DNA of 14,025 nt, from assembly GCA_021781075.1 (NCBI GenBank), contig JAJXXN010000113.1:1-14025 (forward strand). The letters are read 5' to 3'. The stretch's first letter is position 1; each line of letters begins with the position of its first letter. Positions 7,733 through 13,660 of this stretch are shown here, piece after piece. The notes beneath the pieces were generated by a model that saw only the letters and a program-made list of their open reading frames with translations, searched no databases and was not told the DNA's origin. This DNA is from Acidobacteriota bacterium (GTDB lineage: Bacteria > Acidobacteriota > Terriglobia > Terriglobales > Acidobacteriaceae). The position numbers and the translations under genes were made by a program.

Positions 7733-9025
7733 TTAGTTTTCTCCCGTCCCGGTGGAGTTTTGCGGCGCGGATTTGTAGTTGAGGTCGGCCGGGGTCGTGG
7801 TCCGCAGCAGGACCGCGGGAACTTTGTTTTCGCTTGCCCGCTCCGGCCCCGCGTGGCAGCCGACGCAGATGCGCTGCTCGCCTTTTGCAATCCACATCCA
7901 ACCACGCTCGGCGCGCAGGGTGCGGCCATTTTTGTCTTCAATAAGGAAGCGCACGGGTCGATTGCCGGTGGTTTGCACAAAGAACGAGCCGTCGCCTTCA
8001 ATTGGCGCTGAGCCTAAATCGACAACTTTGCCGCCCGGGCCGGGGGTTTGCATTTTGACCAGCGCGGGTTCCCCGCCAAGGGGCGCATCGCGGGTGGTGC
8101 GCACATCGAGCGCGAGAAAGTTTCCGTATTGCCAGCCGGTGTGCAGGGCGGAGGGGTGGCTGTGTGGCACGTTGGTGCGCGGCGCAAGCAAAACCGGCTC
8201 TACAAGGTTGTTGGATGCATCCGCGAGCAACTTTTTCGCCGTCATGCCATTCAACTCAAAGAGCGCATCCTTTGGCGCGGCTGACGCCTTTGCGCTTGCC
8301 AGCCAAAGGCCTTCGTCGATTTCAATTGGCCCGTCTGCATAATTGAGTGCAGGGGACGGCACAGTTTTTTCGGCGGCATAGGGTGATGAAAAACGCGCCA
8401 GCGACTGGCCATGGGTGAAGAGAATGTCGCCATCCTCAAGCTGGTGCCCGCCCCAACGGCCTGCCGCGGAGGACGCATCCTTTTCCGCATCCGGCTCGCC
8501 GCGTTTGCCTGGATGGTCGCAACGATAGGATTCAACGCCGCTGCCGTCGGAGTATACAAGGTAAAGTTCAGCGGGCCCGTCGGTGCCAAGGGGATAATTG
8601 GACGCAAAGAGGATGCGGCCGTCCGCAAGCACATCGAGCGGTAAAAGATTGCCCGGGGCCGCGCTGAGTGGAGTGATTCCGGTGCCGTTGAGTTGTGCCG
8701 ACTCCAGCGCAAACCCATGGGCCGTGTGCCGCGCGTATACCAACCTGCCGTAGGGCAGATAGAGCGGGCGTACCAGGTCAGTGGTTTTTTCCTCTTGCTC
8801 AACAGGGAAGACCGCGCGCACCTGGCGGCTGGCGAGATTCATTTCATAAATCCGCCAAGGATCGGTTGGGGTCGTCTTGCCGGCAAAGAGGAGTGACTGC
8901 GCATCAAAGGAAAGCGCCGGGTCGGCGGCGGAAAAAAATCCCGTGACCAACTGCTGCGGCTTGTCGGACGCGCGGTCATAGAGAAAAATCTGTGCGCCCT
9001 TCGGAAAGCGCTCGTTGCCGCTCAA
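7733..9025 (-). CDS. PD40/hydrazine-synthase-alpha-like mono-haem protein, body of a gene interrupted near its 5' end
   Basis: The intact part is 430 codons if initiated at TTG 9025. The N-terminal two thirds look like a TolB/PD40 propeller (PALSFDAQSLLFAGKTTPTD, WRIYEMNL, GRLVYARHTAHGF, GRILFASNYP). The C-terminal part (GSFFVQTTGNRPVRFLIED followed by GEQRICVGCHAGPERASENK) matches the HZS-alpha-like module common in planctomycete and acidobacterial proteins; CVGCH at 387-391 is a c-type haem site. These relatives are not hydrazine synthases as a rule; their substrates are unknown. Haem attachment requires export, yet this reading starts without a signal peptide and with only a weak AGGA 12 bases upstream. 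The missing signal sequence lies directly upstream in the same frame (9059-9190), beyond two UAG codons at 9041-9043 and 9059-9061. The likely ancestral gene is therefore 7733-9190, 485 codons, coupled to DAHP synthase by TAATG. It is either a recent pseudogene, a sequencing error or recoded. Confidence 0.75.
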   Translation of the reverse strand: MSGNERFPKGAQIFLYDRASDKPQQLVTGFFSAADPALSFDAQSLLFAGKTTPTDPWRIYEMNLASRQVRAVFPVEQEEKTTDLVRPLYLPYGRLVYARHTAHGFALESAQLNGTGITPLSAAPGNLLPLDVLADGRILFASNYPLGTDGPAELYLVYSDGSGVESYRCDHPGKRGEPDAEKDASSAAGRWGGHQLEDGDILFTHGQSLARFSSPYAAEKTVPSPALNYADGPIEIDEGLWLASAKASAAPKDALFELNGMTAKKLLADASNNLVEPVLLAPRTNVPHSHPSALHTGWQYGNFLALDVRTTRDAPLGGEPALVKMQTPGPGGKVVDLGSAPIEGDGSFFVQTTGNRPVRFLIEDKNGRTLRAERGWMWIAKGEQRICVGCHAGPERASENKVPAVLLRTTTPADLNYKSAPQNSTGTGEN

Positions 9026-9058
9026 GAAGGCCAGAGGTTCCTAGGCCGGCGCACTTAC

Positions 9059-9190
9059 CTAAATCACCGGGTGATTCAGGCCGGAACGGCCGATGGCGGG
9101 CGTGTTGCCGCCGAATCCGCTGAGAAATAGAACTGCGCCCAGTGAGGCAAGCGGCAGAAGGAAAAGTTTGCGCAGGGGAAGTTGTCTCAT
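9059..9190 (-). pseudogene. Detached signal-peptide segment of the PD40/haem gene
   Basis: From the ATG at 9190 the frame reads MRQLPLRKLFLLPL and on through a hydrophobic core to LFLSGFGG, then ends at a TAG after NHPVI (43 codons). It is a clear signal peptide with basic n-region (Arg7, Lys8). The same frame continues as NHPVI*VSAPA*EPLAFLSG into the intact 430-codon body, so this is the lost 5' end of that gene rather than a separate peptide. The ATG overlaps the DAHP synthase stop by one base (TAATG), the same junction style used further down the operon, which supports it as the original start. LSGF would be a textbook lipobox if residue 26 were Cys; TTC differs from TGC by one base. Confidence 0.7.
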
Positions 9191-10146
9191 TAAGCCAGTG
9201 CCTCGCTGAAGAGGGATGCGTTTAGCTTGCGAGTCGCCAGCCAAGGCTCCAACTCGGCAATCATGCGGGAATATTCGCTGAAGGTAAGGGACTGGTCGCC
9301 GTCGCTATAAGCGCGTTGTGGCGTGGGATGCACCTCGATGATCATGCCATCCGCGCCGGCCGCGACTCCGACGCGCGCCAGTGCCGGCACCAGTTCGCTG
9401 CGGCCACAGCCGTGGCTTGGGTCTGCAATCACCGGCAGGTGCGAGATCATCTTGAGCAGCGAAATGGCCGCCGCATCGAATGTGTTGCGTGTCGCTGTCT
9501 CGAAGGTGCGAATGCCTCGCTCGCAGAGAAGCACGTTGGGGTTGCCATGATCGAGAATCACATTGGCGGCGCGCAAAAAATCCGCGACGGTGGCCGCCAT
9601 GCCGCGCTTGAGCAGAATGGGCTTGCCGGTGAGCGCGGCGGCAACGTGCAGGGAAGTGTTGTCGGAGTTGCGGCTGCCGATTTGGAGGATGTCAGCGTAG
9701 TCGGCGACCAGATCCACGTCGGCCTCGTCGAGCAACTCCGTGACAATGGCAAGGCCGGTGCGGCGCCGTGCCTCGGCAAGCAGCTTGAGCCCGGCTTCGC
9801 CAAGCCCCTGGAAGGCATACGGCGAACTGCGCGGCTTGAATGCTCCGCCGCGCAATATCTGTGCTCCATTGGCGCGGACATATTCAGCAGTGGTGACGAT
9901 CTGCTCTTCATTCTCAACCGAGCAGGGGCCGGCCATGATGGCAAACTCACCACCACCAATTTCCAAGCGGATGCCGCACTCCGGGTTGTCCACGCGGACA
10001 AGTGTCTCAGTGTGGTTTGCACTTTTGAGCGTGAGGGGAGCCTCATCGAATTGTTCGAGCCACTTTTGCTTCACCAACGGCCATCCTAAAGTCCTGCAAA
10101 TTGCTCCGAGTAGGCTCAGATTAGAGGCTTCCAAATTCAACAGCAT
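9190..10146 (-). CDS. 3-deoxy-7-phosphoheptulonate (DAHP) synthase, type I-beta-like
   Basis: The enzyme condenses phosphoenolpyruvate and erythrose 4-phosphate, the first step of the shikimate pathway, in the cytoplasm. The barrel starts at about residue 60 (IGGGEFAIMAGPCSVE) and shows FKPRSSPYAFQGLG (103-116), LLKRGM (178-183), DPSHGCGR (242-249) and EVHPTPQRAYSDGDQSL (271-287). Expected metal ligands are Cys75, His245, Glu271 and Asp282, all present. The 318-residue length is slightly short for the I-beta type (about 335-340) because the N-terminal ferredoxin-like regulatory domain is reduced or missing; only about 55 poorly conserved residues precede the barrel. The ATG at 10146 has no good ribosome site; TTG/GTG codons at residues 24-25 follow an AGGA and could be the true start, giving a barrel-only enzyme. 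It heads the operon, and no other shikimate gene is nearby. Confidence 0.93.
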   Translation of the reverse strand: MLLNLEASNLSLLGAICRTLGWPLVKQKWLEQFDEAPLTLKSANHTETLVRVDNPECGIRLEIGGGEFAIMAGPCSVENEEQIVTTAEYVRANGAQILRGGAFKPRSSPYAFQGLGEAGLKLLAEARRRTGLAIVTELLDEADVDLVADYADILQIGSRNSDNTSLHVAAALTGKPILLKRGMAATVADFLRAANVILDHGNPNVLLCERGIRTFETATRNTFDAAAISLLKMISHLPVIADPSHGCGRSELVPALARVGVAAGADGMIIEVHPTPQRAYSDGDQSLTFSEYSRMIAELEPWLATRKLNASLFSEALA

Positions 10147-10270
10147 CCATCGAAGGGTTGAAATTTAGCAGTTCGAGGCGATACAACCAAACATGCGTGA
10201 CGCAGCTCACACGTGTATGTTCAAAGTCGAAGTACAGGATGAACATTTTGCCGGTGCCGTCGTGTGACAT
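10121..10270 (-). other. Possible small ORF or gene remnant overlapping the DAHP synthase start
   Basis: A 49-codon frame from ATG 10270 reads MSHDGTGKMFILYFDFEH and ends at a TAA 26 bases inside the DAHP synthase frame. The frame stays open for another 17 or so codons upstream of the ATG. Nearly all codons from Ser2 to Phe15 end in G or C, unlike ordinary intergenic DNA here, and the peptide is rich in Phe, Tyr and Trp. KMFILYFDFEH vaguely recalls the end of an ACT domain of prephenate dehydratase (YLFYLDFEG), a gene often found next to DAHP synthase. No ribosome site is seen before the ATG. It may be a decayed gene end, an aromatic leader peptide or chance. Confidence 0.22.
10196..10211. 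promoter_or_regulatory. CRP/FNR-like inverted repeat in the divergent intergenic region
   Basis: CGTGA-N6-TCACA at 10196-10211 matches nine of ten half-site bases of the CRP consensus TGTGA-N6-TCACA. It lies about 50 bp before the DAHP synthase start and 180 bp before the glucosidase start. A second palindrome, ACACGTGT, overlaps it at 10209-10216. No clear sigma-70 promoter could be assigned on either strand of this 245-bp gap. The match is suggestive only. Confidence 0.3.
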
Positions 10271-10391
10271 GGCGATTTTCAGCGCGGAGAGAAAACCACA
10301 AAATCCCTTTATTAAATCGGTTTATAGCTCGATTTTGTATGGTGAGGCGTGATAGGGTAATCGCATTACTTCGCAAAGGGAGTTCAGGACT

Positions 10392-11837
10392 ATGAGTTGG
10401 ATGACTCGACGTGATTTTGGCAAGGTGGCGACGGCAGCCGCGACCGCCACGGTTTTGAAGGCAGGCATGGGCAAAAGTGCCTGGGCGGCAGACCACGATG
10501 CGGTGAGAATTTTTCCAAAGGGGTTTGTCTGGGGATGCGCCACTGCCTCTTACCAGGTGGAAGGCGCGGTGAACGAGGACGGGCGCGGCGCAACGATCTG
10601 GGACAACTTTGCGCACACGCCGGGCAAGATCCACAATAATGACACGGGCGACGTGGCGGATGACAGTTATCACCGCTATAAAGAGGATATTCAACTGCTC
10701 AAGAACCTTGGAGTCGGCGGCCATCGCTTCTCCATTGCCTGGTCGCGGATATTCCCTTCGGGCACCGGCGCGGTGAACCAGAAGGGCGTTGATTTTTATG
10801 ACCGTGTGATTGATGAACTGTTGAAAAACGGAATTGAGCCGTATGTCACGCTCTTCCACTGGGATCTGCCGGCGGCTTTGCCGGGCGGATGGCAATCGCG
10901 GGATACAGCGAAGGCGTTTGCCGAGTATGCGGCATTTGCGGCGAAGCACTACTCGGACCGCGTGAAGCACTTCATGACCACCAATGAGTTTGTGTGCATC
11001 ACAGACATCGGGCATGTGGAGGGAAGGTTTGCGCCGGGCTTGCGGCTGCCGCCCGCGGAAGCCAACCAGGTGCGCCACCATGCGATTCTGGCCCATGGAT
11101 TGGGCGTCCAGGCGATACGCGCCAACGCCAAAGCGGGGACGAAGGTGGGATTGGCGGAAAATGCCAATGTGTTTGTGCCGGTGATTGAGACGGACGAACA
11201 CATCGCCGCGGCCAAGCGGGCGACGCGGCTTGGCAATGCGCCCTTTTTGACGGCCTTGATGGAGGGCCGGTACATTGACGAGTACCTGGAAATGGCCGGT
11301 GCAGCGGCTCCGAAGGTTGAGGCGGGCGACTTCAAGGCAATCGGCAGCAAGCTGGATTTTGTGGGCTTGAATGTTTACACACCAATTTACGTGCGCGCGG
11401 AAAACTCGGCGCGTGGATTTGCCATTGAACAGCAGCAGGCGAATTACCCGAACATGGATTCACCCTGGCTCAAGGTGGGCCCGGAGGTTGCCTACTGGTC
11501 GGTGCGCAACGTGTGCGAAAACTGGAAGATGCCGGATCTCCTGATCACGGAAAACGGCTGCTCGGCGGAGGATGTGGTGACACCGGCAGGCCGGATTGAA
11601 GACACGGAACGCGTGATGTACCTGCGCAACCACCTGGCTCAATTCCACCGCGCCATCAGCGAGGGCTATCCGTTGAGGGGGTATTTCCTTTGGAGCCTGC
11701 TGGATAATTTTGAGTGGGCGGACGGCTACAGCAAGCGCTTTGGGTTGCACTACGTGGATTACGCGACCCAAAAGCGCATCCCGAAATTGAGCGCGGAGTG
11801 GTACAAGCAGGTGATTGCGCACAACGAAATTGTGTAG
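10392..11837 (+). CDS. Tat-exported glycoside hydrolase family 1 beta-glucosidase/beta-glycosidase
   Basis: A 481-residue GH1 enzyme hydrolysing beta-glycosides by the retaining mechanism. The N-terminus has a twin-arginine signal: TRRDFGK at 5-11, an Ala-rich core and AWA at 30-32 as cleavage site, so a folded enzyme is sent to the periplasm or outside. The mature protein starts with FPKGFVWGCATASYQVEG (41-58). Sugar-site residues are present: Gln55, His156 (FHWDLP), Asn198-Glu199 (acid/base), Glu387 in ITENG (nucleophile), Trp434, Glu441-Trp442 and Phe450 (SLLDNFEWADGYSKRFG). The acid/base motif is TTNEF instead of the usual TxNEP. Start at 10392 is supported by GGGAG nine bases upstream. 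It is transcribed alone, divergent from the operon, with a terminator after its TAG stop. Exported GH1 suggests use of extracellular plant oligosaccharides or glycosides. Confidence 0.96.
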   Translation: MSWMTRRDFGKVATAAATATVLKAGMGKSAWAADHDAVRIFPKGFVWGCATASYQVEGAVNEDGRGATIWDNFAHTPGKIHNNDTGDVADDSYHRYKEDIQLLKNLGVGGHRFSIAWSRIFPSGTGAVNQKGVDFYDRVIDELLKNGIEPYVTLFHWDLPAALPGGWQSRDTAKAFAEYAAFAAKHYSDRVKHFMTTNEFVCITDIGHVEGRFAPGLRLPPAEANQVRHHAILAHGLGVQAIRANAKAGTKVGLAENANVFVPVIETDEHIAAAKRATRLGNAPFLTALMEGRYIDEYLEMAGAAAPKVEAGDFKAIGSKLDFVGLNVYTPIYVRAENSARGFAIEQQQANYPNMDSPWLKVGPEVAYWSVRNVCENWKMPDLLITENGCSAEDVVTPAGRIEDTERVMYLRNHLAQFHRAISEGYPLRGYFLWSLLDNFEWADGYSKRFGLHYVDYATQKRIPKLSAEWYKQVIAHNEIV

Positions 11838-11864
11838 CCAAGGAAAGTCGGAAAGTGACAGCGG

Positions 11865-11902
11865 AAAAAGCCTGGGGCGGAGGATGCGCCTCGGGCTTTT
11901 TT
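11865..11902. terminator. Bidirectional intrinsic terminator between convergent genes
   Basis: AAAAAGCC (11865-11872) pairs with GGCTTTTT (11894-11901), with inner GGCG/CGCC pairing and a short loop. T runs follow the stem on both strands, six on plus and five on minus. It lies 28 bp after the glucosidase stop and 28 bp after the amidase stop, so it can serve both. Confidence 0.88.
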
Positions 11903-11929
11903 GTTCTTGCGCGCGGGCGGAAGCTGTTG

Positions 11930-13366
11930 TCAGCAGGCGGCCGGTGGCGGCTGAAAGCCGAAGGAACGTTCGAGTATTTCGGCGATGGCAAGGGCCTGCT
12001 CGTCGGTGTGAGGCAACCCGACGAGTTGTACGCCGATGGGCAACTTCTCGGGCGAGCGGCCAATGGGCAGCACCACGGCGGGATTGGCAAGCACGTTGAA
12101 CCACTGTGTAAAGCGGGTTTCATCGAGGTAATGGATGGTCCGGCCATCAATGGTCCACTGGCGTTCGCCGTGTTTGAAGGCAGGAACTGAAGCGACGGGG
12201 CAGAGAAGCAGTGGGTTTGCCGCGAAGGCACTGAGTTCCGCCAGAGCAGCGGAGCGCAGTGTGTCAAGCTCAGCCCAGGCGTTGAGCAGATCGATGCTTG
12301 TGAGCGGCGGGAGGGATTCTGCCGCCAGCAAAAAGTCGCGGAAGATGGGGGAGAGCTGGTCGCGGCGGTTGCGGATTGTAGGCTCATAAAACATGGCGCC
12401 GCACTGGACGAAGAGCTTGACCCAGAGTTGGCGCGCGGGCTCGAGGAATGTTGGGCGCCAGGGTTTGACGTTGAAGCCAGCCTCGCGCAATGCTTGTGCC
12501 GCGGATTGAATGGCGGCGCGGGTCCCGGGTGTTACGGGAATGAGGCCATCGTCTTCAAAGTAACCGATGGTGGTGGTACGCAGTTGCGCGAGGTCGGGAT
12601 GGGAGAGCATGGCGTGGTCAATCGGCTTGGGCGCACTGGTGGCATCGACGGGGTCGTGGCCAGCGAGGACGCCGAAGAGCAATTTGAGGTCGCCGATGGT
12701 GCGGGCCATGGGGCCGAGCGCACCGATTGTGGAGAATGGGCCGATGCAGGGCGGCAAATGGCCGCGCGCCGGGATGCGTCCTGCGGTCGGCTTGATGGCG
12801 CAGATGCCAGTGAAGTGTGCCGGCTGGCGGACGGAGCCGCCGGAGTCCGAGCCAAGGCCCGCGGCGGAAAGGCCTGCGGCAATCGCCGCCGACTCACCGC
12901 CACTCGAACCACCGGGGGAGCGCGTGAGGTCCCAGGGGTTGGCCGTAGCGCCGTGCAGTGTGTTGGCCGACTCATAGGCCATGAGGAATTCCGGGCAGTT
13001 GGTGGTGCCGAGGATGAGCGCGCCGGCGGTGCGGAGGCGATAGACGGATTCCGCGTCCTCGGCTGGAATGTGGCCGCGGTTGAGAGAGCTGCCAATTTCG
13101 CAGCGCATACCAGCCACGGAGATGGACGACTTGATGGTGATCGGGAGTCCAAGGAGCGGATTATGCCTGGCCTGCGCATCCTGAAGTGCTTCGAGGCGGC
13201 GGGCATCGGCGCGTGTGCGGCTGGCGTCGAAGTCCGTGATGGCGTTGAGAGCGGGGTTCAACCGCTCGATTTGCGCAATGTGTGCCTCCGCCAGCTCGGG
13301 GATGGAGATTTCGCGCTTTTGAAGCATGCGCAAGAGCGCTGTGGCGGGTTGGAGTGTGAGGGACAT
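11930..13366 (-). CDS. Amidase signature family protein
   Basis: A 478-residue cytoplasmic serine amidase of the amidase-signature family, which includes GatA, aliphatic and aryl amidases and FAAH-like enzymes. The Ser-cisSer-Lys triad is visible: Lys79 in GLPITIKSS, cis-Ser154 in PGGSSGGES and nucleophile Ser178 in GSDSGGSVRQPA. The strand IKPTAGRIPARG (191-202) and the end PIGVQLVGLPHTDEQAL are also typical. No signal peptide or membrane segment is present. GatB or GatC genes are absent, and the sequence is not a clear GatA, so a hydrolytic amidase of unknown substrate is more likely than an amidotransferase subunit. The ATG at 13366 has only a weak GAAG upstream. It is apparently monocistronic: converging terminator downstream, a 294-bp gap upstream. 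Confidence 0.93.
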   Translation of the reverse strand: MSLTLQPATALLRMLQKREISIPELAEAHIAQIERLNPALNAITDFDASRTRADARRLEALQDAQARHNPLLGLPITIKSSISVAGMRCEIGSSLNRGHIPAEDAESVYRLRTAGALILGTTNCPEFLMAYESANTLHGATANPWDLTRSPGGSSGGESAAIAAGLSAAGLGSDSGGSVRQPAHFTGICAIKPTAGRIPARGHLPPCIGPFSTIGALGPMARTIGDLKLLFGVLAGHDPVDATSAPKPIDHAMLSHPDLAQLRTTTIGYFEDDGLIPVTPGTRAAIQSAAQALREAGFNVKPWRPTFLEPARQLWVKLFVQCGAMFYEPTIRNRRDQLSPIFRDFLLAAESLPPLTSIDLLNAWAELDTLRSAALAELSAFAANPLLLCPVASVPAFKHGERQWTIDGRTIHYLDETRFTQWFNVLANPAVVLPIGRSPEKLPIGVQLVGLPHTDEQALAIAEILERSFGFQPPPAAC

Positions 13367-13418
13367 TTTCTACTTCAGTTTACGGCGTGGTGAACAGTTT
13401 CACAGTGATTGTGTGTGT

Positions 13419-13432
13419 GGGGGGGAGGGGGG
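13419..13432. repeat. G7-A-G6 homopolymer tract upstream of the amidase gene
   Basis: Seven G, one A and six G directly follow a short GT repeat (13411-13418). The tract lies 53-66 bases before the amidase ATG, in its leader or promoter. Long mononucleotide runs are slippage-prone and are also common assembly error points. Confidence 0.6.
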
Positions 13433-13492
13433 ATAATCCATGGAATTTTGGGATTCGATTGATTCAGGCTGCATGGTTTATCGTCGGTTTCA

Positions 13493-13505
13493 CAGATTTA
13501 ATCTG
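13493..13505. promoter_or_regulatory. Perfect 13-bp palindrome, candidate operator
   Basis: CAGATT-T-AATCTG is a perfect inverted repeat about 130 bp upstream of the amidase ATG. It overlaps one of two copies of GTTTCACAG (13487-13495; the other is at 13397-13405, 90 bp away), so the same factor might bind both places. No promoter could be placed with confidence. Confidence 0.3.
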
Positions 13506-13540
13506 CTGGTTGAGAGTGTTGTTCTTCGCCCTTGGATCAA

Positions 13541-13627
13541 AATCAACAAGCGGGTTTTCAACTGCGCTACGCTGCGCCCAGCATGACAGGGGCGTCCGCG
13601 CCCGGGGTGGACCATTGGTGGCCCACC
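13541..13627. repeat. Hairpin-rich intergenic element, possibly a dispersed repeat
   Basis: The segment includes CTGCGCTACGCTGCGCCCAG followed by CATGACAGG, a hairpin GGGCG-TCCG-CGCCC (13590-13603) and GGTGG/CCACC arms (13606-13627). It stays open in several frames, giving translations such as TALRCAQHDRG. In my memory this composition is typical of dispersed intergenic repeats in acidobacterial genomes, but one copy in one window cannot prove repetition. It lies between the right-edge gene and the amidase gene. Confidence 0.35.
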
Positions 13628-13660
13628 TGCCATCACACTGGCCTTCACCGCGCACTTGGA

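Larger units (their letters stand above)
540..10146 (-). other. Putative seven-gene operon
   Basis: Seven minus-strand genes follow each other with almost no spacing. Junctions are TAATG overlap at 9190, TAA directly followed by ATG at 7733/7732, TGATG overlaps at 6011 and 4077, a 45-bp gap (2965-3009) and a 10-bp gap (2463-2472). An intrinsic terminator lies at 480-507 and a divergent intergenic region upstream of 10146. One-base stop/start overlaps imply translational coupling. No internal terminator was found. The products are one cytoplasmic DAHP synthase, a Rid-family protein without a signal peptide, and five exported or formerly exported proteins. Co-transcription is inferred from layout only. 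Confidence 0.75.

Noticed and set aside
7733..9025. A true hydrazine synthase subunit (anammox)
   Set aside because: Only the C-terminal module and single CVGCH resemble HZS-alpha; the other subunits and anammox genes are absent, and this module is widespread outside anammox bacteria.
9041..9061. Splice-like GTAAGT...CTAG between the two UAG codons
   Set aside because: Removing the 18 bases still leaves a TAG, the context is bacterial, and such a short intron is not known; coincidence.
9041..9061. Genome-wide UAG reassignment or pyrrolysine
   Set aside because: UAG serves as the stop of the binding-protein gene (just before a terminator) and of the glucosidase gene, so UAG is a normal stop here.
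11930..13366. GatA subunit of tRNA amidotransferase
   Set aside because: The amidase triad is shared, but there are no gatB/gatC neighbours and the sequence lacks clear GatA-specific features.
12428..13393. Plus-strand 321-codon open frame
   Set aside because: Antisense to the amidase gene, whose catalytic triad and family motifs are clear.
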